DNA from: Methanocella_A sp035319305
GTDB taxonomy: Archaea; Halobacteriota; Methanocellia; Methanocellales; Methanocellaceae
Assembly (NCBI GenBank): GCA_035319305.1
Contig: DATHCY010000224.1
Span: 1 to 33,944, forward strand
Reading direction: 5' to 3'
Length of the DNA: 33,944 nucleotides
Below, piece by piece: positions 8,625-16,335 of this stretch. The stretch's first letter is position 1. Each line of letters opens with the position of its first letter. The translations under genes were made by a program, and so were the position numbers. The notes below the pieces were generated by a model, which had not been told where the DNA came from, did no database searches, and worked only from the letters and a program-made list of their open reading frames with translations.

Positions 8625-9122
8625 TTATAGCCCTATCTGGCGCAGAAAGTCCAGCCAAATCTTTGCCTGTTCCTTCTTGGCATTGGTGATCCGTTGACGC
8701 ATCTCGTCGGTGCCGACCAGCTTTTCCTCGTGGGACTCGATTTCCTTCATTGTTATAATCGCCCTTAATAGGCCGGCGGCATCGCAGTAGTCGTGCAGCG
8801 CCTGCGTTCCCGTAGTGTCGAGTCGCTCGATTTTATCTAGGTCGTTCTTGAAGCGCTGATTGAGTTTCTCTTCCAGGCTGAGCAGCAGGCTTTCATCCTC
8901 TTTCGATAGGCTCTTTTTCTTCACCAGTTCCCATATCACCTTATGTAGTGGAACTTTTTTACCATCGATCTCCACTTCATCTGGTATCCAGACCCCGACC
9001 CATTCAAGCTGTCGTTTCAGCTTTGCCTCTAGTCGGAGCCGCTCTTCCTCTGTAAGCTCGGCTGGGCTGCCGGTAGCTGCTCCGTCGATCAGGCAGTTGT
9101 TGAACGTGTTTTTGTTTTCCAT
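8625..9122 (-). CDS. Uncharacterised archaeal protein (resembles DUF5788 proteins)
   Basis: 165 residues, charged and mostly helical, soluble. The segment WVGVWIPDEVEIDGKKVPLH (41-60) followed by an acidic/lysine-rich helix and DAAGLLRAI (around 116-124) recalls the methanogen family I know as DUF5788; this comes from memory of the motif, not from a search. No catalytic motif, cysteine cluster or DNA-binding helix is evident. Start ATG at 9122 follows a ggaggaagg Shine-Dalgarno by about 11 bases. It lies downstream of mch on the same strand, 118 bases away, with its own TATA-like aatatttta near 9184, so it is probably transcribed separately. Function unknown. Confidence 0.75.
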   Translation of the reverse strand: MENKNTFNNCLIDGAATGSPAELTEEERLRLEAKLKRQLEWVGVWIPDEVEIDGKKVPLHKVIWELVKKKSLSKEDESLLLSLEEKLNQRFKNDLDKIERLDTTGTQALHDYCDAAGLLRAIITMKEIESHEEKLVGTDEMRQRITNAKKEQAKIWLDFLRQIGL

Positions 9123-9240
9123 AGGATTCCTTCCTCCGGTATTCTTTCATGGCAGATGTGATCGGTAGATCAAACGGTGGATTAAAATATTTGCCGGTAT
9201 TTGCCTGCAGGCTAATTGGGCCGCCCTTCAGGCGCATCAA

Positions 9241-10185
9241 TCAGGCTTCGATAAGCCCCATCGAAATAAGCAGCATGGCAGGATCGAGCCTGCCAAAGGT
9301 TTTCGTGGAACCGTCGGGGCCGTTAACCATCAGCCGCGCCGGACCGAACATGGCCCCATCGACTTTGGAGTAGTCGCCCTGGACGTCCATCAGCAATGCT
9401 TTAAAGCTTTTGCCGTAGAACTTCGAGTTTTCCGAAGTGACAGATTTGAAGGCGTCGCTGACACTCCTGGCATATAGCGAGACCATCCCATAATAAGCGA
9501 TCGCGTCCATCGATATGCCAATACAGTCCTGATCTGCGCCGGATGTTGGCGCGACGGGTACCACCCCGGATGCGGAGATGACGTCCTTGGTGTCGTAGCC
9601 GATCTGGAACAGCCGGTTCAGGGCCCATTCTACTGCCCGGGTGCTGTGCGCAATCGTACCAGCTATAGAGCCTGGGCGGGCTACCATCGCCACTACAGAG
9701 TCGGGTTCGGTTGAGCACTGTTTTGCGATTGAGTCCATGTCTTTCGCGGTTGGAAGCGAGTTTGCCTCGATGTTGATGAACACTGTCTCGGCATCGTCGG
9801 AGTAGTCGATGGCTTGGTACAGGGCTTTGGGCTTCAGCGCAATGGCCCTGGCCGGTCCGAAAGCTGTGCCTGTGAATCCTTCGGCTTTCAGCTTCCATCC
9901 CGGTTTCTGTGAGCCTAGGCAGGCGATGGCAGGTTGATCGACCCAGATCTGGGAAAACTGAAGGTAAAGCCCATCGATGATGCCCGGCACAAGGGATACC
10001 CGGCCGAGGCCGCCCATCGCGATCGTAGCGTATAAGATTCCGGCGCCGATGCCGCCGATGGTATTGACCCCGCAATCGATCACAGTCGACTGATTTTCGA
10101 GAAAATGCGATTTGATCTGCAGTTCTTCTTCTCTGTTTAGCAGTTCGTCTACATATGCGGCGGCCCTGTCATTGATGGAGAACAT
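9241..10185 (-). CDS. mch: N5,N10-methenyltetrahydromethanopterin cyclohydrolase
   Basis: 314 residues, the usual length for Mch. It converts N5-formyl-H4MPT to N5,N10-methenyl-H4MPT in the C1 branch of methanogenesis, in the cytosol. Recognised across its length: MFSINDRAAAYVDEL at the N-terminus, STVIDCGVNTIGGIGAGI (53-70), the GFTGTAFGPARAIALKPKAL stretch, IAGTIAHSTRAVEWALN in the middle, and FGPARLMVNGPDG near the end. This is the clearest sign that the organism is a methanogen or close kin. No other methanogenesis gene sits beside it. The start has no strong Shine-Dalgarno; a TATA-like attatat around 10270 gives a leader of roughly 60 bases. Confidence 0.95.
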   Translation of the reverse strand: MFSINDRAAAYVDELLNREEELQIKSHFLENQSTVIDCGVNTIGGIGAGILYATIAMGGLGRVSLVPGIIDGLYLQFSQIWVDQPAIACLGSQKPGWKLKAEGFTGTAFGPARAIALKPKALYQAIDYSDDAETVFINIEANSLPTAKDMDSIAKQCSTEPDSVVAMVARPGSIAGTIAHSTRAVEWALNRLFQIGYDTKDVISASGVVPVAPTSGADQDCIGISMDAIAYYGMVSLYARSVSDAFKSVTSENSKFYGKSFKALLMDVQGDYSKVDGAMFGPARLMVNGPDGSTKTFGRLDPAMLLISMGLIEA

Positions 10186-10244
10186 TGAATTTAACCAGCC
10201 TGATCCTGATCGATTCTATGCTTGCACAGCAAAGGATAACCAGT

Positions 10245-10288
10245 AGATAGTCCTATTGGCGAGATAGGATATAATTATTCCGAGATAG
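10245..10288. promoter_or_regulatory. Three AGATAG direct repeats upstream of mch
   Basis: AGATAG occurs at 10245-10250, 10262-10267 and 10283-10288. The last two extend to CGAGATAG and lie 21 bases apart, two helical turns, on either side of the TATA-like stretch expected for mch. The stretch lies between the divergent mch and DedA genes. Operator function is a guess. Confidence 0.3.
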
Positions 10289-10396
10289 ATACAAAGGAAA
10301 AATTTAATAACAAGGCTCCACTTTATACGTTAACAGATTAACCGTTTAAAATATAATATAAATATAATTAAATAATAAATCATTCATGGTGTTCCC

Positions 10397-11023
10397 TTGG
10401 TGCTATTTGAGTTTCTCAGTAAATATATAACAGACCTGATCGCGAGCTCCGGCTATCCGGGAATTATCTTTCTGATGATGCTGGAGAGCGCCTGCTTTCC
10501 GATGCCCAGCGAGATCGTAATGCCGTTCGCCGGTTTTGCAGCCCAGCAAGGCAAGCTGAGTTACGTTGGCGTCGGCTTGGCAGGGAGCGTGGGATCCCTG
10601 ATCGGGTCTGTGATCTCCTACGTGGTAGGGTACTATGGTGGACGGCCGTTGCTGGAGAAATATGGCAGGTATGTGTTAATTACGAAGCACGAGATTGACA
10701 CGACCCATAGATGGTTTGAGAAGTACGGTACTCTAACGGTCTTCATCGCCCGGCTGCTGCCCGTAGTCCGCACGTTTATATCGTTGCCAGCCGGAGTTGC
10801 CAAGATGGATTTCAAAAAGTTCACCCTATACTCATTTATCGGCTCACTCCCCTGGTGCTTTGCTCTCGCTTACGCGGGCGTTATGCTGGGCGAGAACTGG
10901 TCGCTGCTTGAGCACTACTGGGCTTACCTAGACATCGCCACTATCATTGGCATCATCGGATTCTTCCTCTATATCGGCTATAAGGTTATGAGGAACAAAG
11001 GGTTCAATGGAGCCGATAATTAG
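10397..11023 (+). CDS. DedA-family membrane protein
   Basis: 208 residues, integral membrane. DedA hallmarks are present: a first re-entrant/TM stretch GIIFLMMLESACFPMPSEIV (26-45) with the E..x..P.PSE pattern, a second one with GSVGSLIGSVISYVVGYYGG, and the signature FIARLLPVVRTFISLPAG. The family moves polyprenyl-phosphate carriers across the membrane and supports envelope homeostasis; in archaea a dolichyl- or undecaprenyl-phosphate-like carrier is a reasonable guess. The frame's start is TTG at 10397 or the adjacent GTG at 10400, with a ggtg just upstream; the ATG at 10386 is out of frame. A very AT-rich promoter (10345-10380) precedes it. It stands alone, divergent from mch. Confidence 0.88.
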   Translation: MVLFEFLSKYITDLIASSGYPGIIFLMMLESACFPMPSEIVMPFAGFAAQQGKLSYVGVGLAGSVGSLIGSVISYVVGYYGGRPLLEKYGRYVLITKHEIDTTHRWFEKYGTLTVFIARLLPVVRTFISLPAGVAKMDFKKFTLYSFIGSLPWCFALAYAGVMLGENWSLLEHYWAYLDIATIIGIIGFFLYIGYKVMRNKGFNGADN

Positions 11024-11080
11024 GGGACAGAAATTTCCGCCGATTCGCCTATGGCGGCGTAGAATCGAATGGTCGTAACG

Positions 11081-11872
11081 TCAGAGCTTTTCGATGATCT
11101 TGGCGAAACCAAATGACGGCTTGACCTCGTCCATTTTTATTTTTAGCCTGTCACCAACAATGGCGTCCTTGATAAAGATCACAAAATCGTCCACGTGGGC
11201 GATGCCGTCGCCTGACCTGCCCAGCGCGTCGACCGTGACATCCAGCACATCCCCCCTGCGCAGATTTGTAGTAAGGTATCCTCTACCGATCACGTAAATT
11301 TCGGCACTTTGCTCCCGTGATGCACGGGATTTGTACGATGCGGTAAATGAAAAGTGCTTCTCGACCTCCTTCCGGAAATCTTCGTAGAGATCGCCCTGAA
11401 ACACTTTGACGGCAAAGTTGCCGCCGTTTTTTAGCAACTTGCATGCCACGTCGAGAGCTACGGTGGATAGGTCGATCGATCTGGCATGGTCGAGAGCCCA
11501 GTTGCCGGAGAGGTTAGGCGCCGCGTCACATATCACCGCATCAACCCGTCCGGCCGCCAGCTCGAATATTTTAGCCTGCGTTTCCGGCGAGGTCATATCG
11601 CCTTTGATGGTCTCTACGCCCTCGACGGGCCTGATACGCTGGAGATCGACCCCGATGACGGTACCATCCGATATCTCCTTGGCGACCTGCAGCCATCCGC
11701 CGGGGGCTGCGCCAAGGTCCACCACGATATCGCCTTTCTTGATCAGGTGGAACTTCTCATTGATAAATTGGAGTTTGAAGGCCGCCCTGGAGCGGTATCC
11801 CATCTGCTTGGCCTTATTGTAGAAATGGTCCCTCTTTTTTCGCGGCATATCCAGCATCGTATCAGATAACAT
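11081..11872 (-). CDS. rlmE: 23S rRNA 2'-O-methyltransferase RlmE/FtsJ with TRAM domain
   Basis: 263 residues. The FtsJ domain spans about 10-200: RSRAAFKL with Lys33, VDLGAAPGGWLQ (51-62, SAM binding), CDAAPNLSG with Asp116, VKVFQG with Lys156 and EIYVIG with Glu191, so the K-D-K-E catalytic tetrad is complete. Residues 205-263 are a TRAM domain (GDVLDVTVDALGRSGDGIAH), an RNA-binding tail common in archaeal versions and absent from E. coli RlmE. The expected product is the methylated ribose of the A-loop uridine of 23S rRNA. ATG at 11872 has aaaggt about 9 bases upstream; internal Met9 aligns better with short homologues and is an alternative. Confidence 0.93.
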   Translation of the reverse strand: MLSDTMLDMPRKKRDHFYNKAKQMGYRSRAAFKLQFINEKFHLIKKGDIVVDLGAAPGGWLQVAKEISDGTVIGVDLQRIRPVEGVETIKGDMTSPETQAKIFELAAGRVDAVICDAAPNLSGNWALDHARSIDLSTVALDVACKLLKNGGNFAVKVFQGDLYEDFRKEVEKHFSFTASYKSRASREQSAEIYVIGRGYLTTNLRRGDVLDVTVDALGRSGDGIAHVDDFVIFIKDAIVGDRLKIKMDEVKPSFGFAKIIEKL

Positions 11873-11940
11873 TGATTATGTACCTTTCGTAGCAAAATGC
11901 ATTATGGGTCTGAGGCATCGATGAAAAAGTATTTACTAAA

Positions 11941-11965
11941 TATATAGATTATATACAACTATATA
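11941..11965. promoter_or_regulatory. TATATAG/CTATATA inverted repeat before the AbrB-PhoU gene
   Basis: A perfect 7-base inverted repeat (11941-11947 and 11959-11965), about 45 bases before the start at 12011, with a further atatagat at 11981-11988. The stretch also contains the TATA box. Its low complexity makes chance pairing easy, so it is offered only as a possible operator. Confidence 0.3.
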
Positions 11966-12010
11966 TCCTACGGAGATTGCATATAGATACATAAAGACGG
12001 CTGGTGAACT

Positions 12011-13024
12011 ATGAGAGAGAATATGGAAACACGCAAAGTACAGATCACAGGCGGCACAACATTAATTGTATCGCTCCCCAAGTCGTGGGCGAACAAGGTC
12101 AATCTAAAAGGGGGCGATGAGGTCAGCCTGTTGCCCCAAACGGATGGGTCGCTGGCAATCCGGACCAGAAACGTGCCAGAAGTTCACCACTCCAAGACGA
12201 TTTATATCGAGGGAAAGGAGGGGGACAACCTAGTCAGGGAGATCATCGGCGCATATATCGCCGGCTTTAACTCGATCGAGCTCCGATCTAGCAAGATCCT
12301 CTCTAAACAGCGTGAGATCGTTCGCAAGACGGTAAATATGCTCATCGGTCCAGAGATCATAGAGGAGACCGCAGACAAGATCGTGCTGCAGGACATACTG
12401 AACCCGGCTGAGCTTTCCGTTAAAAAGAGCATCAAACGCATGTATATGATCGGCAGCTCCATGCAGGAAAACGCGATCATGGCGCTGAAGGAAAAGGATT
12501 TTGATCTTGCCACCGACGTGGCGGAGAGGGACAGCGAAGTCGATAAACTGTTCCTGCTGGTCTCAAAGCAGTTCCGAATGGTCATGCGCGACATCTCCAT
12601 CGCCGACAAGTTTGACATGTCGATGGAAGAGCACCTAGACATGCGGCTTTGCGCCTATCCGCTAGAACGCATAGGTGACCACGCGACCAAAATATGCAAT
12701 ATGGTCCTGCAGATCGGCGACAAGGACGTGCCGATCGGGATCATAATAGAAATCGAGAACGCCAACCGGCTGTCGATGAAGATAGTGGAAAACGCGATCG
12801 ACGCCATGTTCAAGAAAAACATCAGTCAGGCCAATTCTACTTTCGTCATGAGAAAGGAACTGACTGAAAGGCTGCGCAAACTGGATGAGATCGTCTTAAA
12901 GCTGAACTCCGATGTTTCAGTGCCTCTCGGCATCATCCTGGACAGCATCGATAGAATCTGCGATTATGGCTGTAATATATCAGAAATAGCAATCAACTCC
13001 GCAGTTTCGACGACGATTAGATAG
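12011..13024 (+). CDS. AbrB-domain PhoU-like phosphate regulator
   Basis: 337 residues. Residues 5-50 (METRKVQITGGTTLIVSLPK, then KGGDEVSLLPQTDGSLAI) are a SpoVT/AbrB-type swapped-hairpin DNA-binding domain. Residues about 125-330 are two PhoU helical bundles, with ERDSEVDKLF and the PLERIGDHATKICN motif typical of metal-binding PhoU repeats. Archaeal PhoU-AbrB fusions probably combine sensing through the PhoU part with DNA binding. Start ATG at 12011 has ggtga just upstream; ATG at 12023 (Met5) is possible and matches the usual AbrB N-terminus. It lies 1.4 kb before the pst operon on the same strand, separated by a decayed insertion element, so it may control pst. Confidence 0.9.
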   Translation: MRENMETRKVQITGGTTLIVSLPKSWANKVNLKGGDEVSLLPQTDGSLAIRTRNVPEVHHSKTIYIEGKEGDNLVREIIGAYIAGFNSIELRSSKILSKQREIVRKTVNMLIGPEIIEETADKIVLQDILNPAELSVKKSIKRMYMIGSSMQENAIMALKEKDFDLATDVAERDSEVDKLFLLVSKQFRMVMRDISIADKFDMSMEEHLDMRLCAYPLERIGDHATKICNMVLQIGDKDVPIGIIIEIENANRLSMKIVENAIDAMFKKNISQANSTFVMRKELTERLRKLDEIVLKLNSDVSVPLGIILDSIDRICDYGCNISEIAINSAVSTTIR

Positions 13025-13049
13025 GATCCGGTTATGCTGCGATTGGTTG

Positions 13050-13085
13050 TTATAATCTGAGTCCCGGAGTTTTAAGCGCATAAAA
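13050..13085 (+). repeat. Left terminal inverted repeat of the IS1-like element
   Basis: ttataatctgagtcccgg and the following ttttaagcgcataaa pair, with a few mismatches and one two-base gap, with the reverse complement of 13988-14024. It lies some 25 bases after the AbrB-PhoU stop codon. Confidence 0.7.
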
Positions 13086-13122
13086 TGACAGATGTAGCAT
13101 GTCAAAAAAGACCCAGTGTCCT

Positions 13123-13794
13123 TTAATGGATGACATATTGGTATGTAAGTAGCTTTTTCCATGTCCATGCTTGTTCAGTGAGTCCTTCTATCATTGCCGG
13201 TGTCTTTTTACACTTCAAGAGATGTATCCAGCTCCAGATGAATTGGAAGAATGTGAGGGCATCGTAAAGCTTGGGCGCCTTCTTACTGAATCCCTTGCCT
13301 TTTCGGACCAATCGTGACAGGTGGTTTCGGAGCATTGCTGTTGAAATTCTCAACGTTATATGTCTCGATGCTTTTCAAGCTGGGGATTCCCAGCATAGTC
13401 CACTTTTCTTTATCAACAACTTTGCCGTTCGCTCTAATCTTCACTATTTGTCCGTAATCAAGCTCCTTGAAGAATTCTGGTAGCACATATGGTAGTCGTT
13501 GCCATCAGAGTAAAAAGTGGTTTTTCCATCTTCGATGCAGTCCTTTACTCGTGTTATCATTTCCCGGCATGTCTTTTGTGTCCACCGGCCAATACTGAAC
13601 CCTGCAAGGAAGTACGAGTTTCTTCGTATGCACGTATACGCCCGCAGGTCGCCACCGTCACCCCCTACAGTTACGTTTTCATCCTTTTTTAGAGAACGCT
13701 ACAATTCATCTACTTCATCCAGCTTCCGGTTTAACTCTGTGGCATGTAACCCCTCAACGAACTCTGCATGAGCAGCCAACTCCCGGAGAATCCT
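13123..13794 (-). pseudogene. Transposase remnant, IS1-like DDE type, frameshifted
   Basis: Reading leftward, an open stretch starts RILRELAAHAEF, hits a TAG near 13699, and continues as GGDGGDLRAYTCIRRN, then FLAGFSIGRWTQKTC and FYSDGNDYH. A frameshift near 13490 leads to FFKELDYGQIVKIRANG and SIETYNVENFNS. A second frameshift near 13340 leads to LRNHLSRLVRKGKGFSKK and the end at 13123. The order (D-x-x-TYTCI block, GxRTQ block, TSDG block, ETxxVExFN, RLVRKxxxFSKK) matches the C-terminal two thirds of archaeal IS1-like transposases. At least one stop and two frameshifts make it inactive. The N-terminal zinc-finger part is not recognisable. Confidence 0.75.
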
Positions 13795-13987
13795 GCTTTA
13801 CTAGTCATAAAAGCGATGACAGCTCAGATGCCCATATACTTATCATCTAATTTTGCAACGGCTCCAATGGAACATTAGATAACGGCCAATCCGATTATGG
13901 TAATTTTGTTATGCGCTTAACGCATGAAGTTTTACTTGTCGATTTTGAAGGATGAGCGATCATAGTAGATATTTTCGCGCATTTTAT

Positions 13988-14024
13988 TATTTATGCGCCT
14001 AAAACCCTGGAATTCAGGTTATAA
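13988..14024 (-). repeat. Right terminal inverted repeat of the IS1-like element
   Basis: Its reverse complement begins ttataacctgaattccag and continues gttttaggcgcataaat, matching the left end. It directly precedes the TATA box of the Cys-rich small gene, so the insertion edge is close to that promoter. Confidence 0.7.
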
Positions 14025-14083
14025 ATATTGCTATATAGTTTACTGCGTAAAACTATATACACACCGGTCACTGATCATAAAAC

Positions 14084-14242
14084 ATGGAAAAAATACAAAA
14101 TAGGGAAGATGCAACTGGCATGTCCGTACAGGTTAGAACGGACGCATGCATGGACTGCATCTTCTGGTACCAGTGCCGAAGGGGCGAAATCGACTGCCAC
14201 CTCAGGCCGCAACGCTCGATTAGGAACATGGTGAGGGCATAA
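14084..14242 (+). CDS. Small cysteine-rich protein, 52 residues
   Basis: Begins at the ATG at 14084 and ends at TAA 14240-14242. Four cysteines lie in CMDC-x5-C-x6-C spacing (Cys22, 25, 31, 38), fitting a zinc or iron-sulfur site, with an arginine-rich tail (RRGEIDCHLRPQRSIRNMVR). A TATA box (actatatac, 14051-14059) lies about 28 bases before the ATG, as expected for a leaderless archaeal mRNA. It is followed, 220 bases on, by pstS on the same strand, and preceded by the right end of the insertion element. I recognise no named family. The codons read smoothly with no frameshift, and the Cys spacing and promoter are the grounds for calling it a gene. A role linked to phosphate uptake would be inference from position only. 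Confidence 0.6.
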   Translation: MEKIQNREDATGMSVQVRTDACMDCIFWYQCRRGEIDCHLRPQRSIRNMVRA

Positions 14243-14388
14243 GCCCCCAAATATTTAGCTTCAGTTTAACGATCTTCGCAGCGATCTGCGCTCATCGCCC
14301 ATATACGTTTATCACGATTTTATATCTGCTGCAACGGTATCCCCTGTATTATCCATTATGTTAGTTCACCAATTTTATATATTCTATA

Positions 14389-14436
14389 TATGGCTATTGG
14401 GCATACATAGGTTATATTTAACACAACATAGCCATA
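14389..14436. promoter_or_regulatory. pst promoter with a 9-base inverted repeat flanking the TATA box
   Basis: TATGGCTAT (14389-14397) and ATAGCCATA (14428-14436) are perfect inverted copies, 39 bases apart centre to centre, about four helical turns. The TATA-like gttatattta (14411-14420) lies between them, and pstS starts at 14462 behind an aaggtga Shine-Dalgarno. This geometry suits a dimeric or looping repressor, plausibly the upstream AbrB-PhoU protein or an unlinked phosphate regulator. Confidence 0.5.
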
Positions 14437-14461
14437 CTGATTTCTCAAGGTGAACAAGCAT

Positions 14462-15373
14462 ATGATTGGTAAAAATATATTGGTTATATTAATAATGATT
14501 GCACTTATAGGCATCAGTGCCTTTGTGCTAGGATGCACCAGTCCTACCCCAACTCCGACTGTAACTCCGACCACACAAGTGTCATCAGTTCCATCTATCG
14601 GGCAATCTGTGACTCCGACCTCTGTCCCGAATACGATTTCGGGTACAATTACGCTCATGGGCTCTTCCTCGATAGGACCGCACCTGGATAAGGGTACTAA
14701 TATGAGCAATGCATTTACAACAGCATATCCGAACGTCCAGACTCAGGTATCCGTCAGCGACTCCGGCACAGGTATTAAGAGTGTCGAAGGCGGCTTATGC
14801 GATATCGGCATGTCCTCGAGGGCACTGACAGCCGATGACGGTGCTGACCTGAACGGAACGATCATCGCCTACGATGGGATCGCCGTCATCGTGAACTCCG
14901 CAAACCCGATCGCCAACCTGTCCAAACAGCAGATCGTAGATATTTTCTCCGGCAACACCACAAACTGGAAACAGGTAGGCGGCAGCGATGCAGCGATCAC
15001 GACATTCCAAAGGGAATCATCCTCCGGTACCAGATCGGCGTTTAACACCCTAGTTATGGGCAAAACCAATGTCAGCGATAGCGCGTTGACTGCGAGCAAT
15101 ACTCTGAACATGATCCAGTCGGTTAAGGGCAATCCCAACGCCATCGGCTACTGCTCCTACGGTGAGCTGAGCTCTGATGTGAAAGCCCTGCAGGTGGACG
15201 GAGTGACACTGTCCATAGCCACGATCAAGGATAAGAGCTATACGATCCAGCGTCCGTTCCTGCTGGTCACCAAGGGTACTCCGACGAACCCAGCAGCAAT
15301 AGCGTACATCAACTTTGTCATGAGCCCTCAGGGCCAGAGCATCCTGGCACAGGACAAACTGGTGCCCGTATAA
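14462..15373 (+). CDS. pstS: Phosphate ABC transporter, substrate-binding lipoprotein PstS
   Basis: 303 residues. It captures phosphate outside the cell and hands it to PstCA. A lipoprotein signal (hydrophobic residues 5-23, then VLGC with Cys25) is followed by a Pro/Thr linker (TPTPTVTPTT) that spaces the domain from the membrane. The phosphate-binding loops are visible: MGSSSIGP, SDSGTGIKSVEGG, and RESSSGTRSAF, with the usual SPQGQSIL end. ATG at 14462 is chosen because an aaggtga site sits 8 bases upstream and overlaps the alternative GTG at 14450. First gene of the pstSCAB-phoU operon, and probably the most highly expressed, since a strong hairpin follows it. Confidence 0.94.
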   Translation: MIGKNILVILIMIALIGISAFVLGCTSPTPTPTVTPTTQVSSVPSIGQSVTPTSVPNTISGTITLMGSSSIGPHLDKGTNMSNAFTTAYPNVQTQVSVSDSGTGIKSVEGGLCDIGMSSRALTADDGADLNGTIIAYDGIAVIVNSANPIANLSKQQIVDIFSGNTTNWKQVGGSDAAITTFQRESSSGTRSAFNTLVMGKTNVSDSALTASNTLNMIQSVKGNPNAIGYCSYGELSSDVKALQVDGVTLSIATIKDKSYTIQRPFLLVTKGTPTNPAAIAYINFVMSPQGQSILAQDKLVPV

Positions 15374-15405
15374 CTTGGCACAAGTACAAAGGGGTCCAAC
15401 AATGA

Positions 15406-15437
15406 AACGGGGACAGGAGACTGTTTCCTGTCCCGTT
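15406..15437 (+). terminator. Strong intercistronic hairpin between pstS and pstC
   Basis: AACGGG(G)ACAGGA and TCCTGTCCCGTT pair over 12 bases with one bulged G and a loop of about seven bases. It lies 33 bases after the pstS stop and some 35 before pstC. There is no T-run, so it more likely acts as a partial terminator or 3' stabiliser that raises PstS over the membrane subunits than as a full stop. Confidence 0.6.
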
Positions 15438-15472
15438 ATTATTCTATCCCCCAAAAATTACAGGTGTTTGTG

Positions 15473-16333
15473 ATGAAAATCTGGGAAAAACTGGTAGAGA
15501 TAAGCCTTTTTATATGCGCGATATCATCTGTGATGATCATTGCGCTCATATTCTTATTTATCATCTATAATGGCTTCCCGATCATAATAAGCAAAGGGCT
15601 GATATCATTCGTATTCGGCGGCACGTGGAAGCCGGATTCTGGGGTATACGGGGTCTTCCCGCTCCTGGTAGGCAGCTTTGTCATCACGATCTTGTCGCTG
15701 GTCATCTCCGTTCCCCTGAGCCTCGGCTGTGCCATGCTGATCTCGGAGATCGCTCCAGAGTGGATCCGCAATCTCCTGAGGCCGGCCATCGATACGTTGG
15801 CTGGAATTCCTTCGATTATCTACGGCTTGTTCGGCTTGGTCATATTGGTACCGTTCATCATGAATAACCTGGGCGGCCCGGGCCAGAGCGTGCTGGCTTG
15901 CGGCATCGTGCTGGCGGTTATGGTGCTTCCGACTATCGTCAGCATCTCTGAGGACTCCATGAAGTCGGTCCCGCGGGAGCTTCGGGAAGGTTCGCTGGCC
16001 CTTGGGGCGACCCGCTGGCAGATGATCACTGGCATCGTTGTGCCTTCGGCATTATCGGGAATCGTGGCCAGTATCGTGCTGGCGATGGGCCGGTCTATAG
16101 GCGAGACGATGGCCGTGATTATGGTTTGCGGAGGCGTCGCGAAGATACCTTCATCGCTTCTGAGCCCGGTGTATCCGATGACCGCGATCATCGCCAGCGA
16201 GTGGGGTTATGCATCGGGCGATCATCAGGTTGCGCTGTTCGCCGTGGGCATCGTCTTGCTATTTATCATCATGATCCTGAACATCGTGATCCTGTTTTCT
16301 CGACGGTATAATCTTAAAGGTCATAAGGTGTGA
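15473..16333 (+). CDS. pstC: Phosphate ABC transporter permease PstC
   Basis: 286 residues with about six membrane segments (for example 12-34, 63-90, around 110-135 and the final 255-278). The inner-membrane-permease EAA region reads EGSLALGATRWQMITGIVVP, the contact with PstB, and PSALSGIVASIVLAMGRSIG follows as in all PstC/PstA proteins. ATG at 15473 is preferred over GTG at 15464 or 15470 because ggtg stands 6 bases before it. Works as heterodimer with PstA, whose gene follows within 3 bases. Short N-terminus, as in many archaeal PstC. Confidence 0.93.
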   Translation: MKIWEKLVEISLFICAISSVMIIALIFLFIIYNGFPIIISKGLISFVFGGTWKPDSGVYGVFPLLVGSFVITILSLVISVPLSLGCAMLISEIAPEWIRNLLRPAIDTLAGIPSIIYGLFGLVILVPFIMNNLGGPGQSVLACGIVLAVMVLPTIVSISEDSMKSVPRELREGSLALGATRWQMITGIVVPSALSGIVASIVLAMGRSIGETMAVIMVCGGVAKIPSSLLSPVYPMTAIIASEWGYASGDHQVALFAVGIVLLFIIMILNIVILFSRRYNLKGHKV

Positions 16334-16335
16334 GC

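Larger units (their letters stand above)
13050..14024 (-). mobile_element. Degenerate IS1-like insertion sequence with terminal inverted repeats
   Basis: A 975-base element bounded by imperfect inverted repeats of about 35 bases (13050-13085 and 13988-14024), enclosing a broken DDE-type transposase on the minus strand. The repeats share ttataa, ctga, gttttA and gcgcataaa cores. No clear target duplication is visible at the borders. The element separates the AbrB-PhoU gene from the Cys-rich protein and pst genes. Confidence 0.7.
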
